Positions 16,853-25,883 of a DNA stretch of 42,604 nt are shown here, one piece after another. The position numbers and the translations under genes were made by a program. This DNA is from JBCCGE01 sp039029455 (GTDB lineage: Bacteria; Pseudomonadota; Gammaproteobacteria; Arenicellales; Poriferihabitantaceae): NCBI GenBank assembly GCA_039029455.1, contig JBCCGE010000021.1, positions 1-42,604 on the forward strand, given 5' to 3'. The notes under the pieces were generated by a model that searched no databases, had not been told where the DNA came from, and worked only from the letters and a program-made list of their open reading frames with translations. Positions within the stretch are counted from its first letter, which is position 1. Every line of letters starts with the position of its first letter.

Positions 16853-18184
16853 ATGAATAGATCAACCTCAAGGGAAGCACTGGTTCTGCTTATGCTGGAC
16901 CTGGTGGGGTTGATCTGCTTCTACAATATTACACACCAGATCAGATTGGGCAGCTGGATACCGCTGACTTCAGCACCGCTATGGGTGTTGATTCTGATTG
17001 CTGTAATGACGCTCTATGTGATGGATGTCTATCGTGTCGAGTATCCGGAGACGAGAAGTCAGTTGCCACTAAAGACGTTTACGGCTGTTCTGGTGGTTGC
17101 GCTCGGATGTATTGTTTTCGTCTATACCATAGGAATCGCGGAGTTCGTGCCAATTTTTGGTCGCGGCGTGCTTCCGTTCACGATGCTTCTGTTTGCAATA
17201 TGGGCGCCGTTTTGCCGTTGGATGTTGACCCGTATGCGACAGGAAAGGGTGATGATCAAGCACTGGCTTGTCGTCGCAGACACGGATTTGTACGCGAGCT
17301 TCTCTGCCGATGTGCAGAACAAATTTGAGCAAATGCACTGTTCTTCAATGAAACCAACCGATGATTTGTCGGTGTTGAAAGATTGGGTCAGCTCAAATCC
17401 GGATCAGTCTGGAATCGTGTTCCAGAACAACCAGTCACTGACCGGCGAGTTGGCAAGTCAGATGATGGAACTGCGCTTCTCCGGGGTCCCTATTCTTACC
17501 GTCAATGAGTTTTATGAACAATACTGGTTAAAGTTACCTCTGATTGATTTGCAGGACGGGTGGTTTATCCACAGCCGCGGTTTCAATCTTTTGCACGATC
17601 ATATCGGTGTTCGCCTAAAGCGACTGGTGGATTTTGTGGTCGGAGTGGTGGGGGTGATCGTGTTGTCACCATTTTTGCTTATGGTGTCGCTTTTGATCAG
17701 ACTGACATCAAAAGGTGACGCGTTGTTCAAGCAGCACAGGGTCGGTTTGAACGGCCGTGTGTTTAAGCTCTACAAATTTCGGACTATGGTAGACGATGCG
17801 GAGTCAATGGGCGCGCAGTGGGCGCAAAAGAACGACCCGCGAATCACGGGAGTAGGCCGGTTTTTGCGCGCCAGTCGAATTGATGAACTGCCTCAGCTAT
17901 GGAATCTGATTCGCGGTGAGATGAGCCTGATTGGTCCAAGGCCTGAACGACCCGAGTTCATCGAGCAGCTTGAAAAGCAAATTCCCTATTACGATGTTCG
18001 CCACCTGGTGCCGCCTGGAATTACCGGTTGGGCGCAGGTTATGTATCCATACGGAGCGAATGTGGAGGATGCAAGGCGGAAGCTGGAATATGATCTTTAC
18101 TACATTAAAAACCACTCTATCCAACTGGATCTTGCGATTGCTATAAAGACTCTTATGGTGATGTTGCGTGGGCGAGGACGTTAG
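16853..18184 (+). CDS. Polyprenyl-phosphate sugar-1-phosphate transferase (WcaJ/WbaP-type)
   Basis: Initiating glycosyltransferase of exopolysaccharide or O-antigen synthesis: moves a sugar-1-phosphate from a nucleotide sugar to undecaprenyl phosphate at the inner membrane. The 443 residues have four N-terminal membrane helices (about 10-125), a soluble linker (about 130-250), then the bacterial sugar transferase domain. That domain has the membrane re-entrant segment VDFVVGVVGVIVLSPF, KLYKFRTMVDDAE, the RIDELPQLWN helix, SLIGPRPERPEF and a C-terminal GITGWAQV. All conserved features are present, so the enzyme looks active. It ends directly against the next ATG with no gap, indicating a shared operon. 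Confidence 0.92.
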   Translation: MNRSTSREALVLLMLDLVGLICFYNITHQIRLGSWIPLTSAPLWVLILIAVMTLYVMDVYRVEYPETRSQLPLKTFTAVLVVALGCIVFVYTIGIAEFVPIFGRGVLPFTMLLFAIWAPFCRWMLTRMRQERVMIKHWLVVADTDLYASFSADVQNKFEQMHCSSMKPTDDLSVLKDWVSSNPDQSGIVFQNNQSLTGELASQMMELRFSGVPILTVNEFYEQYWLKLPLIDLQDGWFIHSRGFNLLHDHIGVRLKRLVDFVVGVVGVIVLSPFLLMVSLLIRLTSKGDALFKQHRVGLNGRVFKLYKFRTMVDDAESMGAQWAQKNDPRITGVGRFLRASRIDELPQLWNLIRGEMSLIGPRPERPEFIEQLEKQIPYYDVRHLVPPGITGWAQVMYPYGANVEDARRKLEYDLYYIKNHSIQLDLAIAIKTLMVMLRGRGR

Positions 18185-20104
18185 ATGAGTCTGCCATTCC
18201 TGGCATTGCAGTCCGCCATGCTGCTGGTTCCGGGTTGGTTGATCACATCGTTGCTGCAGGTCCATCGAGCCCGACTGCTCTTTGTGGTGATGTTTTCATA
18301 TCTGGTTTTTATTGCCGCTGTCTTTATCGGTCGACGGCTTGAAGTCAATCCGGACTATCTGCTGCTTTTATGGGGCGCCATCGTCGTTTGTCTTGTCGGC
18401 GCTGCACTGTTTGCCCGTCGCAGGGTCAGGCACTCGGAGACGGTCTGGATTCAGTATGCATTCGGATCGGTGAGTTGGCGTGTGGTTACCCTGGCGATTG
18501 TTGCGATGTATGTGGTGTACCAGATTCTTGCCGGTGTTTATGCAGAAATTCCCGCTGATCTGTATCGTCATCTTGAATTTGTCAAACGGGAATTTGTCAA
18601 CATCGAGTCTGGAGGCCTCGGTAATCCGCGGGCAGTCGAAAAACTGTTGCTGCACCAGGCTGGAAAATACTGGTACACCCTTGTGGCGCTGAATGCCTAT
18701 TTGAGCGGTGAGAGCGCAACAGGGTTTTTTAGTGCAGCGATGTGGTTGAATGGACTGCTCTTCTGCCTCGGTTTGTTGTCTTTTTCGCGTTATCTTTTTG
18801 AGCGCTACAGCCTGCCAGAAGTTTCTCTTGTGACCGCATCGTTTCTGGCGGTCTTTTTTACCGCTGTGCATATGGGAATCCACGCTTTTTCCTATCTGCG
18901 GTACTACAGTCTGGCGCCATCAATGCTGAACTTTTTGTGCTATTTCGGCGGCATCGTCTGTCTGCTGGCAATCGTTGATCGGGAGCGAAGATGGTTTATC
19001 AACCTCATTCTCCTGCTTGGCTGTACTGTAGTCGCAGCGCTGATTCACACTCAGGAAGCGATGTTCATCTGGGTCATTGCATTGCTTCTGGCTCTGTGGT
19101 TGCCAGGCCGCCATATCGTGACCCACTTTACTCGCGGATTAGGAGCATTCTGGATTCAACTGGTGTTTCTGGCCATCGTAGTGATCTGCATCGGCGCCGC
19201 GTTCTGGGTTCTCCATCACAGGCTGGAATTCAGACCGCCGCTGGGCAGTCGGCTGATGTATCTGCCCTGGGCTCTGCCTATCCTGACTGAGCCTCTGATT
19301 CTCAAACCCGGTTATCAGTTTACCCATGTCCTAACGTACTGGGGGTTCTTTATATACGCGTTATTTCTGATCCATATTCGCCAGTTTCTAACCAAGCCTT
19401 TTTTGCTGGTTGGAATGGTCTCTCCACTCTTTACCGTGTTCAACCCGGTGTTCGTGGATTTGTTTTTGAGAGCAGACAATTCGTCGACATTATGGCGTCT
19501 CTGCTATCTGGTGCCGATTCATTTTGTAGCAGCGTATCTTCTGGTGAAGATCTGCGGCGATCTCCGATCGGGTTCACTGTTGAAAAAAGCCTACGGTGTC
19601 GTGGTTTGTGTATTCAGTATGCTTTTGTTGCTACCCAGTCTGGGCAATGTGGAAATCAATCCCTACGCCCGCACCACACTGGCGGCGATTCCGGAACAGA
19701 ACTCACACCATCATTGGCTTGATCTCGTCGACTACCTTAATGAACTTTCTGCAAAGGAAATCATTCTGGTGGATCCGGTAACAGGGTATGTTATCTCTGC
19801 GCTGACTCCACACAAAACCTTCCGCCATAAATTTCTTCGGGACAGTCAGTATCACAATAATCGCTTCGAATTTGACAGCTATGCCGATGACCCGCTAAAA
19901 AAATACACCGGGCGACTGCTGGTAATCAATCTGCGAAACGGGGGTCACAGCGTGACCGGTGAACGAGCACGTCACTGGCCGCAACATGTGTTGCGTGTGT
20001 CGGATTTTTACTCGGATAATCTACTGAGCTACATCGACTCCAGGCCAGCGCGCCTGAGTCTGATTTGGCAAGCAGAAGATATTCGCGTGTTCAGGGTGAA
20101 CTAA
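18185..20104 (+). CDS. Large polytopic membrane protein, possible GT-C-type glycosyltransferase or polymerase
   Basis: A 639-residue protein of unknown family with roughly 11-13 membrane helices between residues 1 and 480, then a soluble domain (about 485-639) that would face the periplasm. After the third or fourth helix lies an acidic loop, AEIPADLYRHLEFVKRE (120-136), the place where GT-C glycosyltransferases carry their acidic catalytic motif. A paired-aromatic segment YLRYYSLAPSM follows near 237-247. The gene starts at the base after the sugar transferase stop, so it likely acts in the same glycan pathway. Assignment as GT-C is inference from topology and context; a Wzy-like polymerase is an alternative. 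Confidence 0.75.
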   Translation: MSLPFLALQSAMLLVPGWLITSLLQVHRARLLFVVMFSYLVFIAAVFIGRRLEVNPDYLLLLWGAIVVCLVGAALFARRRVRHSETVWIQYAFGSVSWRVVTLAIVAMYVVYQILAGVYAEIPADLYRHLEFVKREFVNIESGGLGNPRAVEKLLLHQAGKYWYTLVALNAYLSGESATGFFSAAMWLNGLLFCLGLLSFSRYLFERYSLPEVSLVTASFLAVFFTAVHMGIHAFSYLRYYSLAPSMLNFLCYFGGIVCLLAIVDRERRWFINLILLLGCTVVAALIHTQEAMFIWVIALLLALWLPGRHIVTHFTRGLGAFWIQLVFLAIVVICIGAAFWVLHHRLEFRPPLGSRLMYLPWALPILTEPLILKPGYQFTHVLTYWGFFIYALFLIHIRQFLTKPFLLVGMVSPLFTVFNPVFVDLFLRADNSSTLWRLCYLVPIHFVAAYLLVKICGDLRSGSLLKKAYGVVVCVFSMLLLLPSLGNVEINPYARTTLAAIPEQNSHHHWLDLVDYLNELSAKEIILVDPVTGYVISALTPHKTFRHKFLRDSQYHNNRFEFDSYADDPLKKYTGRLLVINLRNGGHSVTGERARHWPQHVLRVSDFYSDNLLSYIDSRPARLSLIWQAEDIRVFRVN

Positions 20105-20130
20105 GCCACAGCAGACCTTCCGCTTAAGTC

Positions 20131-22578
20131 TTAAAACGGAGGCTCCTGCTCATCACTGGCTGCAGATGCTTTTGATTTTTTCCTGGTCACCTTCTTTTTG
20201 CTCGCTTTTTTCTTCGATGTCTTTTTCTTGGACGCCTTCTTTTTGGCAACTTTCTTTTTCGCGACCTTTTTCTTGGCGACCTTCTTTCGGCGTGAGGGTT
20301 TTGCGTTTTTCAGCAGCTCTTCACAGTCTTCCAGCGTCAGGGTTTTGGGCTCCTCGATCTCTTTGGGTACCCGGGCGTTTTTTTCACCATCTGTGACGTA
20401 AGGGCCATACCGTCCGTTCAGTACCTGAATCCCGGCCTCAGTAAAGTCCAGTATCAGGCGATTGGCATCGCGTTCTTTTTTCTCGGCAACAAGTTGCAAC
20501 GCCACGTCTTTCTCAACAGTGTATGGATCATGGTCCTTTCCCAGAGAGACATACTTATCACCATACTTGACATAAGGTCCGAATCGACCAATTGCCACGG
20601 TGAGTTTTTCTCCTTCAGGAGTCTCACCCAGCGACCGCGGCAATTTAAACAATTCGATGGCCTCGTCGAAAGTGATCGAATCAAGCTTTTGGCCCGGGCG
20701 AAGGCTGGCAAACGTGGGCTTTTCCTCGTCGTCCCGGGTGCCAATCTGCGCATAGGGACCGTAGCGGCCCATTCTTACCGACAGTGGCTTACCGCTTTTG
20801 GGGTCAGTACCAAGCACACGTGCCTGAATCACCTCTTCACGTGTCACCGTTTCTTCCTTGTGTTCAACCTGTTTGGAAAACTCATCCCAGAATTCGCGCA
20901 TCAGCGGTATCCACTTCTTTTCGCCGCGAGAAATTTCATCGAGAGAGTCTTCCATTCTCGCCGTGAATTCGTAATCCACGTACTGGGTAAAGTGTTTCGA
21001 TAAAAAGCGATTTACGATTTTGCCAATATCCGTGGGTTCGAAGCGACGTTTCTCGAGCGTGACGTACTCGCGGTTCTGCAGCGTGCTGATTATTGTGGCG
21101 TAGGTTGACGGGCGTCCAATTCCGTACTCCTCGAGCGTTTTTACCAGCGTGGCCTCGTTATAACGGGGTGGCGGCTCGGTAAAATGCTGCTCGGGACGAA
21201 TCTCGTGCAGTGTGATTTGATCGCCTTCCTCCATAGCGGGCAGAATGACGTCTTTGTCGTCTTTTTCCTTTTTGTCGTCGACGCCTTCCCGATACACGCT
21301 CATGAACCCGGGAATGCGAATCGTTGAGCCCGTGGCCCTGAAGATACCTTTGTCACCTGCTGCCATATCAACTGAAACGGTGTCGATGGTGGCGTGAATC
21401 ATCTGGCACGCTATCGTTCGTTTCCAGATCAGGTCGTAAAGGCGGAATTGATCGTCACTGAGTTGAGACCTGAGCGATTCCGGCAGCCGTTTTGCGGAAG
21501 TCGGCCGGACCGCTTCGTGTGCTTCCTGTGCATTTTTTGATTTACTCTTGAACTGTCGAGGTTCTTCCGGCACTGAATCCGCACCGTAGCGTTCACTGAT
21601 TAACTGGCGTATCTCGTCGATCGCCTCTGCAGCGAGCACAACCGAGTCCGTACGCATATAGGTAATCAGACCGACAGCACCACCCTCGATATCAATTCCC
21701 TCATACAGCTGTTGAGCGGTTTGCATGGTTCGACGTGCAGTGAAGCCCAGCTTTCGGGAGGCTTCCTGTTGCAGAGTGGACGTCGTAAAAGGTGCGGTCG
21801 GGTTTCGCTTGCGCTGCTTTTTTTCAACCTTCTGTACTGTCAATGTGCCGTTTGCGGCGGACATTAAAGACTGGTGAACTTCAGTGGCACGAGATTCATT
21901 GGTAATAGAAAACTGTTCGAGCTTTTCACCTTCAAACTGAGTCAATCTGCCGGTAAACGGGTTCTTGTCGGTTTCAAGATCGGCCTCAACCGACCAGTAT
22001 TCTCTCGGCACAAACTTTTCAATCAGCTCCTCGCGCTCGCAAATCAGGCGCAGCGCGGGGCTCTGCACGCGCCCTGCGGACAGACCCTGTCTCACCTTCT
22101 TCCACAACAGTGGAGAAAGGTTGAAGCCCACCAGATAGTCGAGAGCCCGACGTGCCTGCTGTGCATCGATCAGGCTGTGCGCGAGTTCACGAGGATTCTC
22201 GACCGCTTTTCGAATCGCCGCTTTGGTGATTTCGTGAAACTCCACACGATAAACCGGTTTGTCACCAATGGCATTGCGTTCTTTCAGAAGCTCGTAAAGA
22301 TGCCAGGAAATCGCTTCACCCTCTCGGTCAGGGTCGGTCGCTAGGTAGAGAGACTCTGCCGACTTCATGGCTTTGACAATCGCATCGACGTGTTTTTTAT
22401 TGCGTTCGATAATTTCGTATCGCATTTCAAAATCGTCGTCGGGATTCACAGCGCCTTTTTTCGGCAGCAAATCCCTAACGTGACCGTACGAGGCCAGCGC
22501 CTGAAAGTCATTTCCCAGGTACTTTGACATTGACCGGGCTTTCGCCGGTGATTCAACAATGATTAGTGGTTTACCCAT
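20131..22578 (-). CDS. topA: DNA topoisomerase I (type IA) with lysine-rich tail
   Basis: Relaxes negative supercoils through a 5'-phosphotyrosine intermediate. The 815 residues include the TOPRIM domain (IIVESPAKA at 6-14, acidic TDPDREGEA at 81-89) and the active-site tyrosine in GLITYMRTDS (Tyr307). The C-terminal part holds three Topo-C repeats marked by GRYGPY, GRFGPY and GRYGPY. The tetracysteine zinc fingers of enteric TopA are absent. The protein ends in a run of lysine pentads followed by an acidic end. It is the last gene of the lysM-dprA-smg-topA minus-strand group and converges on the membrane-protein gene 26 bases away. Confidence 0.95.
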   Translation of the reverse strand: MGKPLIIVESPAKARSMSKYLGNDFQALASYGHVRDLLPKKGAVNPDDDFEMRYEIIERNKKHVDAIVKAMKSAESLYLATDPDREGEAISWHLYELLKERNAIGDKPVYRVEFHEITKAAIRKAVENPRELAHSLIDAQQARRALDYLVGFNLSPLLWKKVRQGLSAGRVQSPALRLICEREELIEKFVPREYWSVEADLETDKNPFTGRLTQFEGEKLEQFSITNESRATEVHQSLMSAANGTLTVQKVEKKQRKRNPTAPFTTSTLQQEASRKLGFTARRTMQTAQQLYEGIDIEGGAVGLITYMRTDSVVLAAEAIDEIRQLISERYGADSVPEEPRQFKSKSKNAQEAHEAVRPTSAKRLPESLRSQLSDDQFRLYDLIWKRTIACQMIHATIDTVSVDMAAGDKGIFRATGSTIRIPGFMSVYREGVDDKKEKDDKDVILPAMEEGDQITLHEIRPEQHFTEPPPRYNEATLVKTLEEYGIGRPSTYATIISTLQNREYVTLEKRRFEPTDIGKIVNRFLSKHFTQYVDYEFTARMEDSLDEISRGEKKWIPLMREFWDEFSKQVEHKEETVTREEVIQARVLGTDPKSGKPLSVRMGRYGPYAQIGTRDDEEKPTFASLRPGQKLDSITFDEAIELFKLPRSLGETPEGEKLTVAIGRFGPYVKYGDKYVSLGKDHDPYTVEKDVALQLVAEKKERDANRLILDFTEAGIQVLNGRYGPYVTDGEKNARVPKEIEEPKTLTLEDCEELLKNAKPSRRKKVAKKKVAKKKVAKKKASKKKTSKKKASKKKVTRKKSKASAASDEQEPPF
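20170..20295 (-). repeat. 15-bp imperfect tandem repeat encoding TopA lysine pentads
   Basis: About seven imperfect 15-base units encode KKKVA/KKKAS/KKKTS-type pentapeptides at TopA residues 762-803. The units differ at synonymous positions, so the repeat is under protein-level constraint rather than a fresh DNA duplication. Confidence 0.75.
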
Positions 22579-22648
22579 CTTTTAATTGAGAGGTCCCTTG
22601 GTTTAATTTACATCAGGATTCAAAGTCCGGTCGGAATCCGCAAAAAAA

Positions 22649-23131
22649 TCAGTGGATGCAGGTGTGCAGCCCCTCCAGCACCAGCGCTTCAGTTTGCTCG
22701 GAGACACCCTCTCCGTCGCAGTAGTTGCTCAGCACCATCAGGATAACCCATTTGAGGTGATCCAGCTCGATACTCTCGACGCCCAGTGCCATCAGCTGAT
22801 CGATGACCATTTCACGCGATACTGCGTTCAATACACCACAATGTTCCAGCGACAGAATCAATCCGCGAGCTTCGACGCCCAGTGCATCGCATTCAGCCTG
22901 ACTGTAGTGCCGGATAGCGTAGTCCTCGGCAACGGCCGGTTCGAACGCATTTTCCTCGCAGAGCTGCGCCAGATTCTCCAGCCAGTCAAATGCCTGATCG
23001 ATCATGCCGTGGTCAAAACCGGCCTGACTGAGTTCCAGTATCAGAGTTTCCTGATCAGGTTCATAGCCTTCATCCTCGAACATGTAGTTCTCAAACAGAT
23101 AGATCAGCACGTCGAGGACGTTCTCTTTCAT
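22649..23131 (-). CDS. smg: Smg family protein (DUF494)
   Basis: Conserved proteobacterial protein of unknown biochemical role, named for its position next to smf/dprA. The 160-residue product begins MKENVLDVLIYLFENYM, the family's typical N-terminus, which is why ATG 23131 is chosen over the upstream in-frame start at 23185. It is acidic and helical, with no membrane segment. It lies between dprA (upstream) and topA (downstream) on the minus strand, the usual gammaproteobacterial order. Identification as Smg is firm; function is not known. Confidence 0.92.
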   Translation of the reverse strand: MKENVLDVLIYLFENYMFEDEGYEPDQETLILELSQAGFDHGMIDQAFDWLENLAQLCEENAFEPAVAEDYAIRHYSQAECDALGVEARGLILSLEHCGVLNAVSREMVIDQLMALGVESIELDHLKWVILMVLSNYCDGEGVSEQTEALVLEGLHTCIH

Positions 23132-23238
23132 ACTGTCTCGGTCTCCAAAAGCAATAATTCGTGACAGATTTGCGGCGATTGACACTTTCGACGCGTTTGA
23201 AACAGGGTTCTCATCCAGTCAGATATAGTTCTTGTTTA

Positions 23239-24369
23239 CTAGTTCGGCAATCGCTGGTAGCCGGCCGGAGACGAGGCAATCAGCCCCTTCATCTCTAACG
23301 TCATGAGAATGTATGAAACTTCTTCCGGCGTCAATCCACTTTGCTCAATTAATTGTTCAATCGGCGTGGGCGTGAAATCAATTCGGGTAAAGAGCTCAAA
23401 TACGTCTTCATCGACATTGTCCTCCGCAGATTTGGTAGTTTTCTCAATGGCGGCAGTTGATACGAACTGATGCCCGATCTCGTCGAGGATATCCGTTGTT
23501 GACTCAACCAGTTTAGCGCCGTTGCGGATCAGGAAATGGCATCCCCGGCTGGTAGGTACGTGGATAGAACCCGGGATTGCAAAAACTTCACGTCCCTGTT
23601 CACCGGCGTTACGTGCTGTAATGAGACTGCCGCTGCGAAGACCGGCCTCAACGACCAAAGTTCCCATGGCAAGTCCACTGATCAGACGATTTCGCTGCGG
23701 AAAATGGGACCGCAAGGGCTGACTTCCGGGCGGAAACTCGCTCACCACGGCGCCAGACAACAGAATCTGTTCGTGCAGGCTGACGTTCTGGCGCGGATAG
23801 ACCCGGTCAATTCCGGTGGCCACAACAGCCACAGTGTGTCCACTGCCCGAAAGTGCGCCGCGATGGGCTGCGGTGTCGATGCCAAGTGCCATTCCGCTGG
23901 TGATTGTAAGTCCCGAGTTCGCCAGTGCCTCGGCGAACTGCTCGGCTGTTTTGGCACCGGCCGGCGTCGGCTGGCGACTGCCAACAATGGCCAGTTGAGG
24001 TGCTGATAGAACGCTGACGTCGCCGCGCACGAAAAGACCCAGTGGGGCCGCACTGATCGCGTTGAGTCGTGATGGAAACCCTGGATCCGTATAGGGCAGA
24101 AATCTCGCTCCAAGCTTTTGCAGAATCCGCTCGTCTTCGTCTATACGAGCGTCGTCGAGGTCCAGTTTAGTTCGTGTGTCGGCAATATCCCGGCGAAGAA
24201 TCTGCGCTGCGTCAGTCCGGTCCATCTCGAAAATTGCGCCGGGTGATCCGAGATTGGAAACCAGAGCTCGCTTGTCATTGGTGCCGAGACCGGTCAGGCG
24301 CACCAGACGCAGCCAGTCACGACTGCCGGATGGGTTCAGATCCGGTAAGGGAGGTTGGGTTGTTGACAT
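23239..24369 (-). CDS. dprA: DNA processing protein DprA (Smf)
   Basis: Single-stranded DNA-binding protein that loads RecA in natural transformation. The 376-residue product has an N-terminal SAM-like helical region (about 15-80) and the Rossmann-type core with GSRQPTPAG near residue 130, SGMALGIDTAAHRGAL, FPQRNRLISGL and GSLITARNAGEQGREVFAIPGS. A C-terminal winged-helix DML1-like domain (about 315-376) follows. ATG 24369 is chosen because GGAG lies five bases upstream; a GTG two codons earlier is weaker. Upstream is the LysM gene, downstream smg. Presence of dprA alone does not prove competence. Confidence 0.95.
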   Translation of the reverse strand: MSTTQPPLPDLNPSGSRDWLRLVRLTGLGTNDKRALVSNLGSPGAIFEMDRTDAAQILRRDIADTRTKLDLDDARIDEDERILQKLGARFLPYTDPGFPSRLNAISAAPLGLFVRGDVSVLSAPQLAIVGSRQPTPAGAKTAEQFAEALANSGLTITSGMALGIDTAAHRGALSGSGHTVAVVATGIDRVYPRQNVSLHEQILLSGAVVSEFPPGSQPLRSHFPQRNRLISGLAMGTLVVEAGLRSGSLITARNAGEQGREVFAIPGSIHVPTSRGCHFLIRNGAKLVESTTDILDEIGHQFVSTAAIEKTTKSAEDNVDEDVFELFTRIDFTPTPIEQLIEQSGLTPEEVSYILMTLEMKGLIASSPAGYQRLPN

Positions 24370-24479
24370 ATACACTCCATTGTAACGGCCAAAATCATGA
24401 ATTGCCGACCGTCCCGGTCAGCCTGGGTCAATTGTGCCAGCTCGGTCTCAAGCGCTGCAATACCGGCCGAACGTATTCA

Positions 24480-25538
24480 CTATTCAGGTGTCTCGAAGCG
24501 ATCACCCACTGAGATCGCGCGCGTAGCCTCCATAACCAGCGCGTAGCTGAGTTTATCGAAGACGCGAAACACCATCATGACTCCCGATATTTCATCGGGT
24601 AACTTGTACGAGCTGCCGTCTACAGGATCACTTCGAACGCCACGGTGGTACATAGCGTTAAATACGTGTCCTTCCTTAACGCCCTCCCGGGCTCCGGCTG
24701 ACAGAATGACAACATCATACCGGCCGACTTCTCGCACACCTTTGGGCGCATGCAGGATCCAGCCGTCAATCGGCGTTTCGGCAACCCGTGGTTGAAAAAA
24801 CGGCAGCGGCGGTTCATCGTACACCGGCACCATACGATCACCGGGTGCGATCTCCTGATTCGAGCTGATAACCAGAAGTTTGGAAACGTCCTCGTCCGCG
24901 CGCACCATACGGGCGTCGCCGAGATGGACAGCTTCTATACCAAGCAATTCATTGGACTCAGGATGCCGCAGAGTGTCACCAATGCTGAAAATTCTGTAGT
25001 TGTTCGCAGTGATGTCGCTCAGATTGCGAGCGTAGAACTGATTGAGTTTGCCGAGCACCAGTTCGTCCTCGACGCCGATCACCACATGACCCGCGGCCTC
25101 CAACTCGCCTTCATCAACGATCAGAGGGTTTGTCAGGAAGGGTTGAATTACATTGGGCGGAATTGTGGGAATCGCATCGTCAAGCGCCTCGCGCCGAACC
25201 TTTGGCTTCAGACGCACGACCTTAATGTTATTCGCCCCGGTAACGACCAGCAGGTCACCGGGAAAGATCAAATGCGGGTTTTCGATCTGATCGTTGTTAA
25301 TCCATATCAGTGGCCATCGCCACGGATCTTTCAGAAACCGATTCGCCAGCCCCCAGAGCGTATCGCCCTTTTTGACCACATAGCGATCGGGTGCGTCGGG
25401 TTTGAGCGGAGAATCGTCGCTGGTAATACCAGCGGGTGACAATGTCATCGCCAATGCCAAAAACAAGGCCTTGATCACCGATGACACCCCCTTTGATGAC
25501 ATCATGGTCCGTTTAGTTAGCAAAATCACGCCCCTCAT
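24480..25538 (-). CDS. Exported LysM-domain protein
   Basis: Likely periplasmic or envelope protein that binds peptidoglycan. The product has up to 352 residues: an N-terminal signal-like segment (SSVIKALFLALAMTLSPAG), then a LysM domain at about 51-100 (YVVKKGDTLWGLANRFL ... NPHLIFPGDLLVV), then about 250 residues of unassigned, mostly beta sequence. This is the LysM protein habitually encoded beside dprA in gammaproteobacteria; its role is not established. The start is uncertain: ATG 25538 is the longest, while ATGs at 25505 or 25502 or a TTG at 25523 (spaced 7 bases after GAGGGG) would give a shorter, more typical signal peptide. Confidence 0.85.
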   Translation of the reverse strand: MRGVILLTKRTMMSSKGVSSVIKALFLALAMTLSPAGITSDDSPLKPDAPDRYVVKKGDTLWGLANRFLKDPWRWPLIWINNDQIENPHLIFPGDLLVVTGANNIKVVRLKPKVRREALDDAIPTIPPNVIQPFLTNPLIVDEGELEAAGHVVIGVEDELVLGKLNQFYARNLSDITANNYRIFSIGDTLRHPESNELLGIEAVHLGDARMVRADEDVSKLLVISSNQEIAPGDRMVPVYDEPPLPFFQPRVAETPIDGWILHAPKGVREVGRYDVVILSAGAREGVKEGHVFNAMYHRGVRSDPVDGSSYKLPDEISGVMMVFRVFDKLSYALVMEATRAISVGDRFETPE

Positions 25539-25883
25539 AATTAGAATTGTTTAAATAAGAGTGTAATTGTATGATTATTTTAGCTTTCTCGTCTATGATC
25601 AAGAAAGAATTAAAGAAATCGCCATTCCCATCGATGCAGAATTCTGGTCAGCTGCTACCAAGGTCTGTAAAATCATAGACTTGAACTTCCAAACTCTCTG
25701 TTGAGGACACCGCACTGCTGAATACGGTTTGAGAATCTTGCCGGTCCTTTAAACCATACCAGCCTGCCAAAGATCGCATCGATCGAAGCCGCCCCAATTG
25801 ATCCAATCCGTTTTTTTCCAGCCCAATTCAGGATATACCGCTATAGTCAAAGCCATACCGGAACGGGCGCTGCTCTTGTTTAA
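25539..25883. other. AT-richer intergenic region between lysM gene and hisB
   Basis: This 345-base gap separates divergent genes and is visibly richer in A+T than its surroundings near the lysM side. It must hold promoters for both directions. A TATAGT at about 25850 is a possible hisB -10 box. A 45-codon frame from a TTG at 25567 to a TGA ending at 25704 reads like protein (YDYFSFLVYDQERIKEI...), but it has no ribosome-binding site and no recognised family; it may be a gene remnant. Confidence 0.35.

Noticed and set aside
20494..21003. 169-codon plus-strand frame opposite topA
   Set aside because: Shadow of topA on the other strand; the translation has no recognisable domain and no ribosome-binding site.
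24750..25439. 229-codon plus-strand frame opposite the LysM gene
   Set aside because: The minus-strand frame has a LysM domain and signal-like start; this one has neither a domain nor a start signal.
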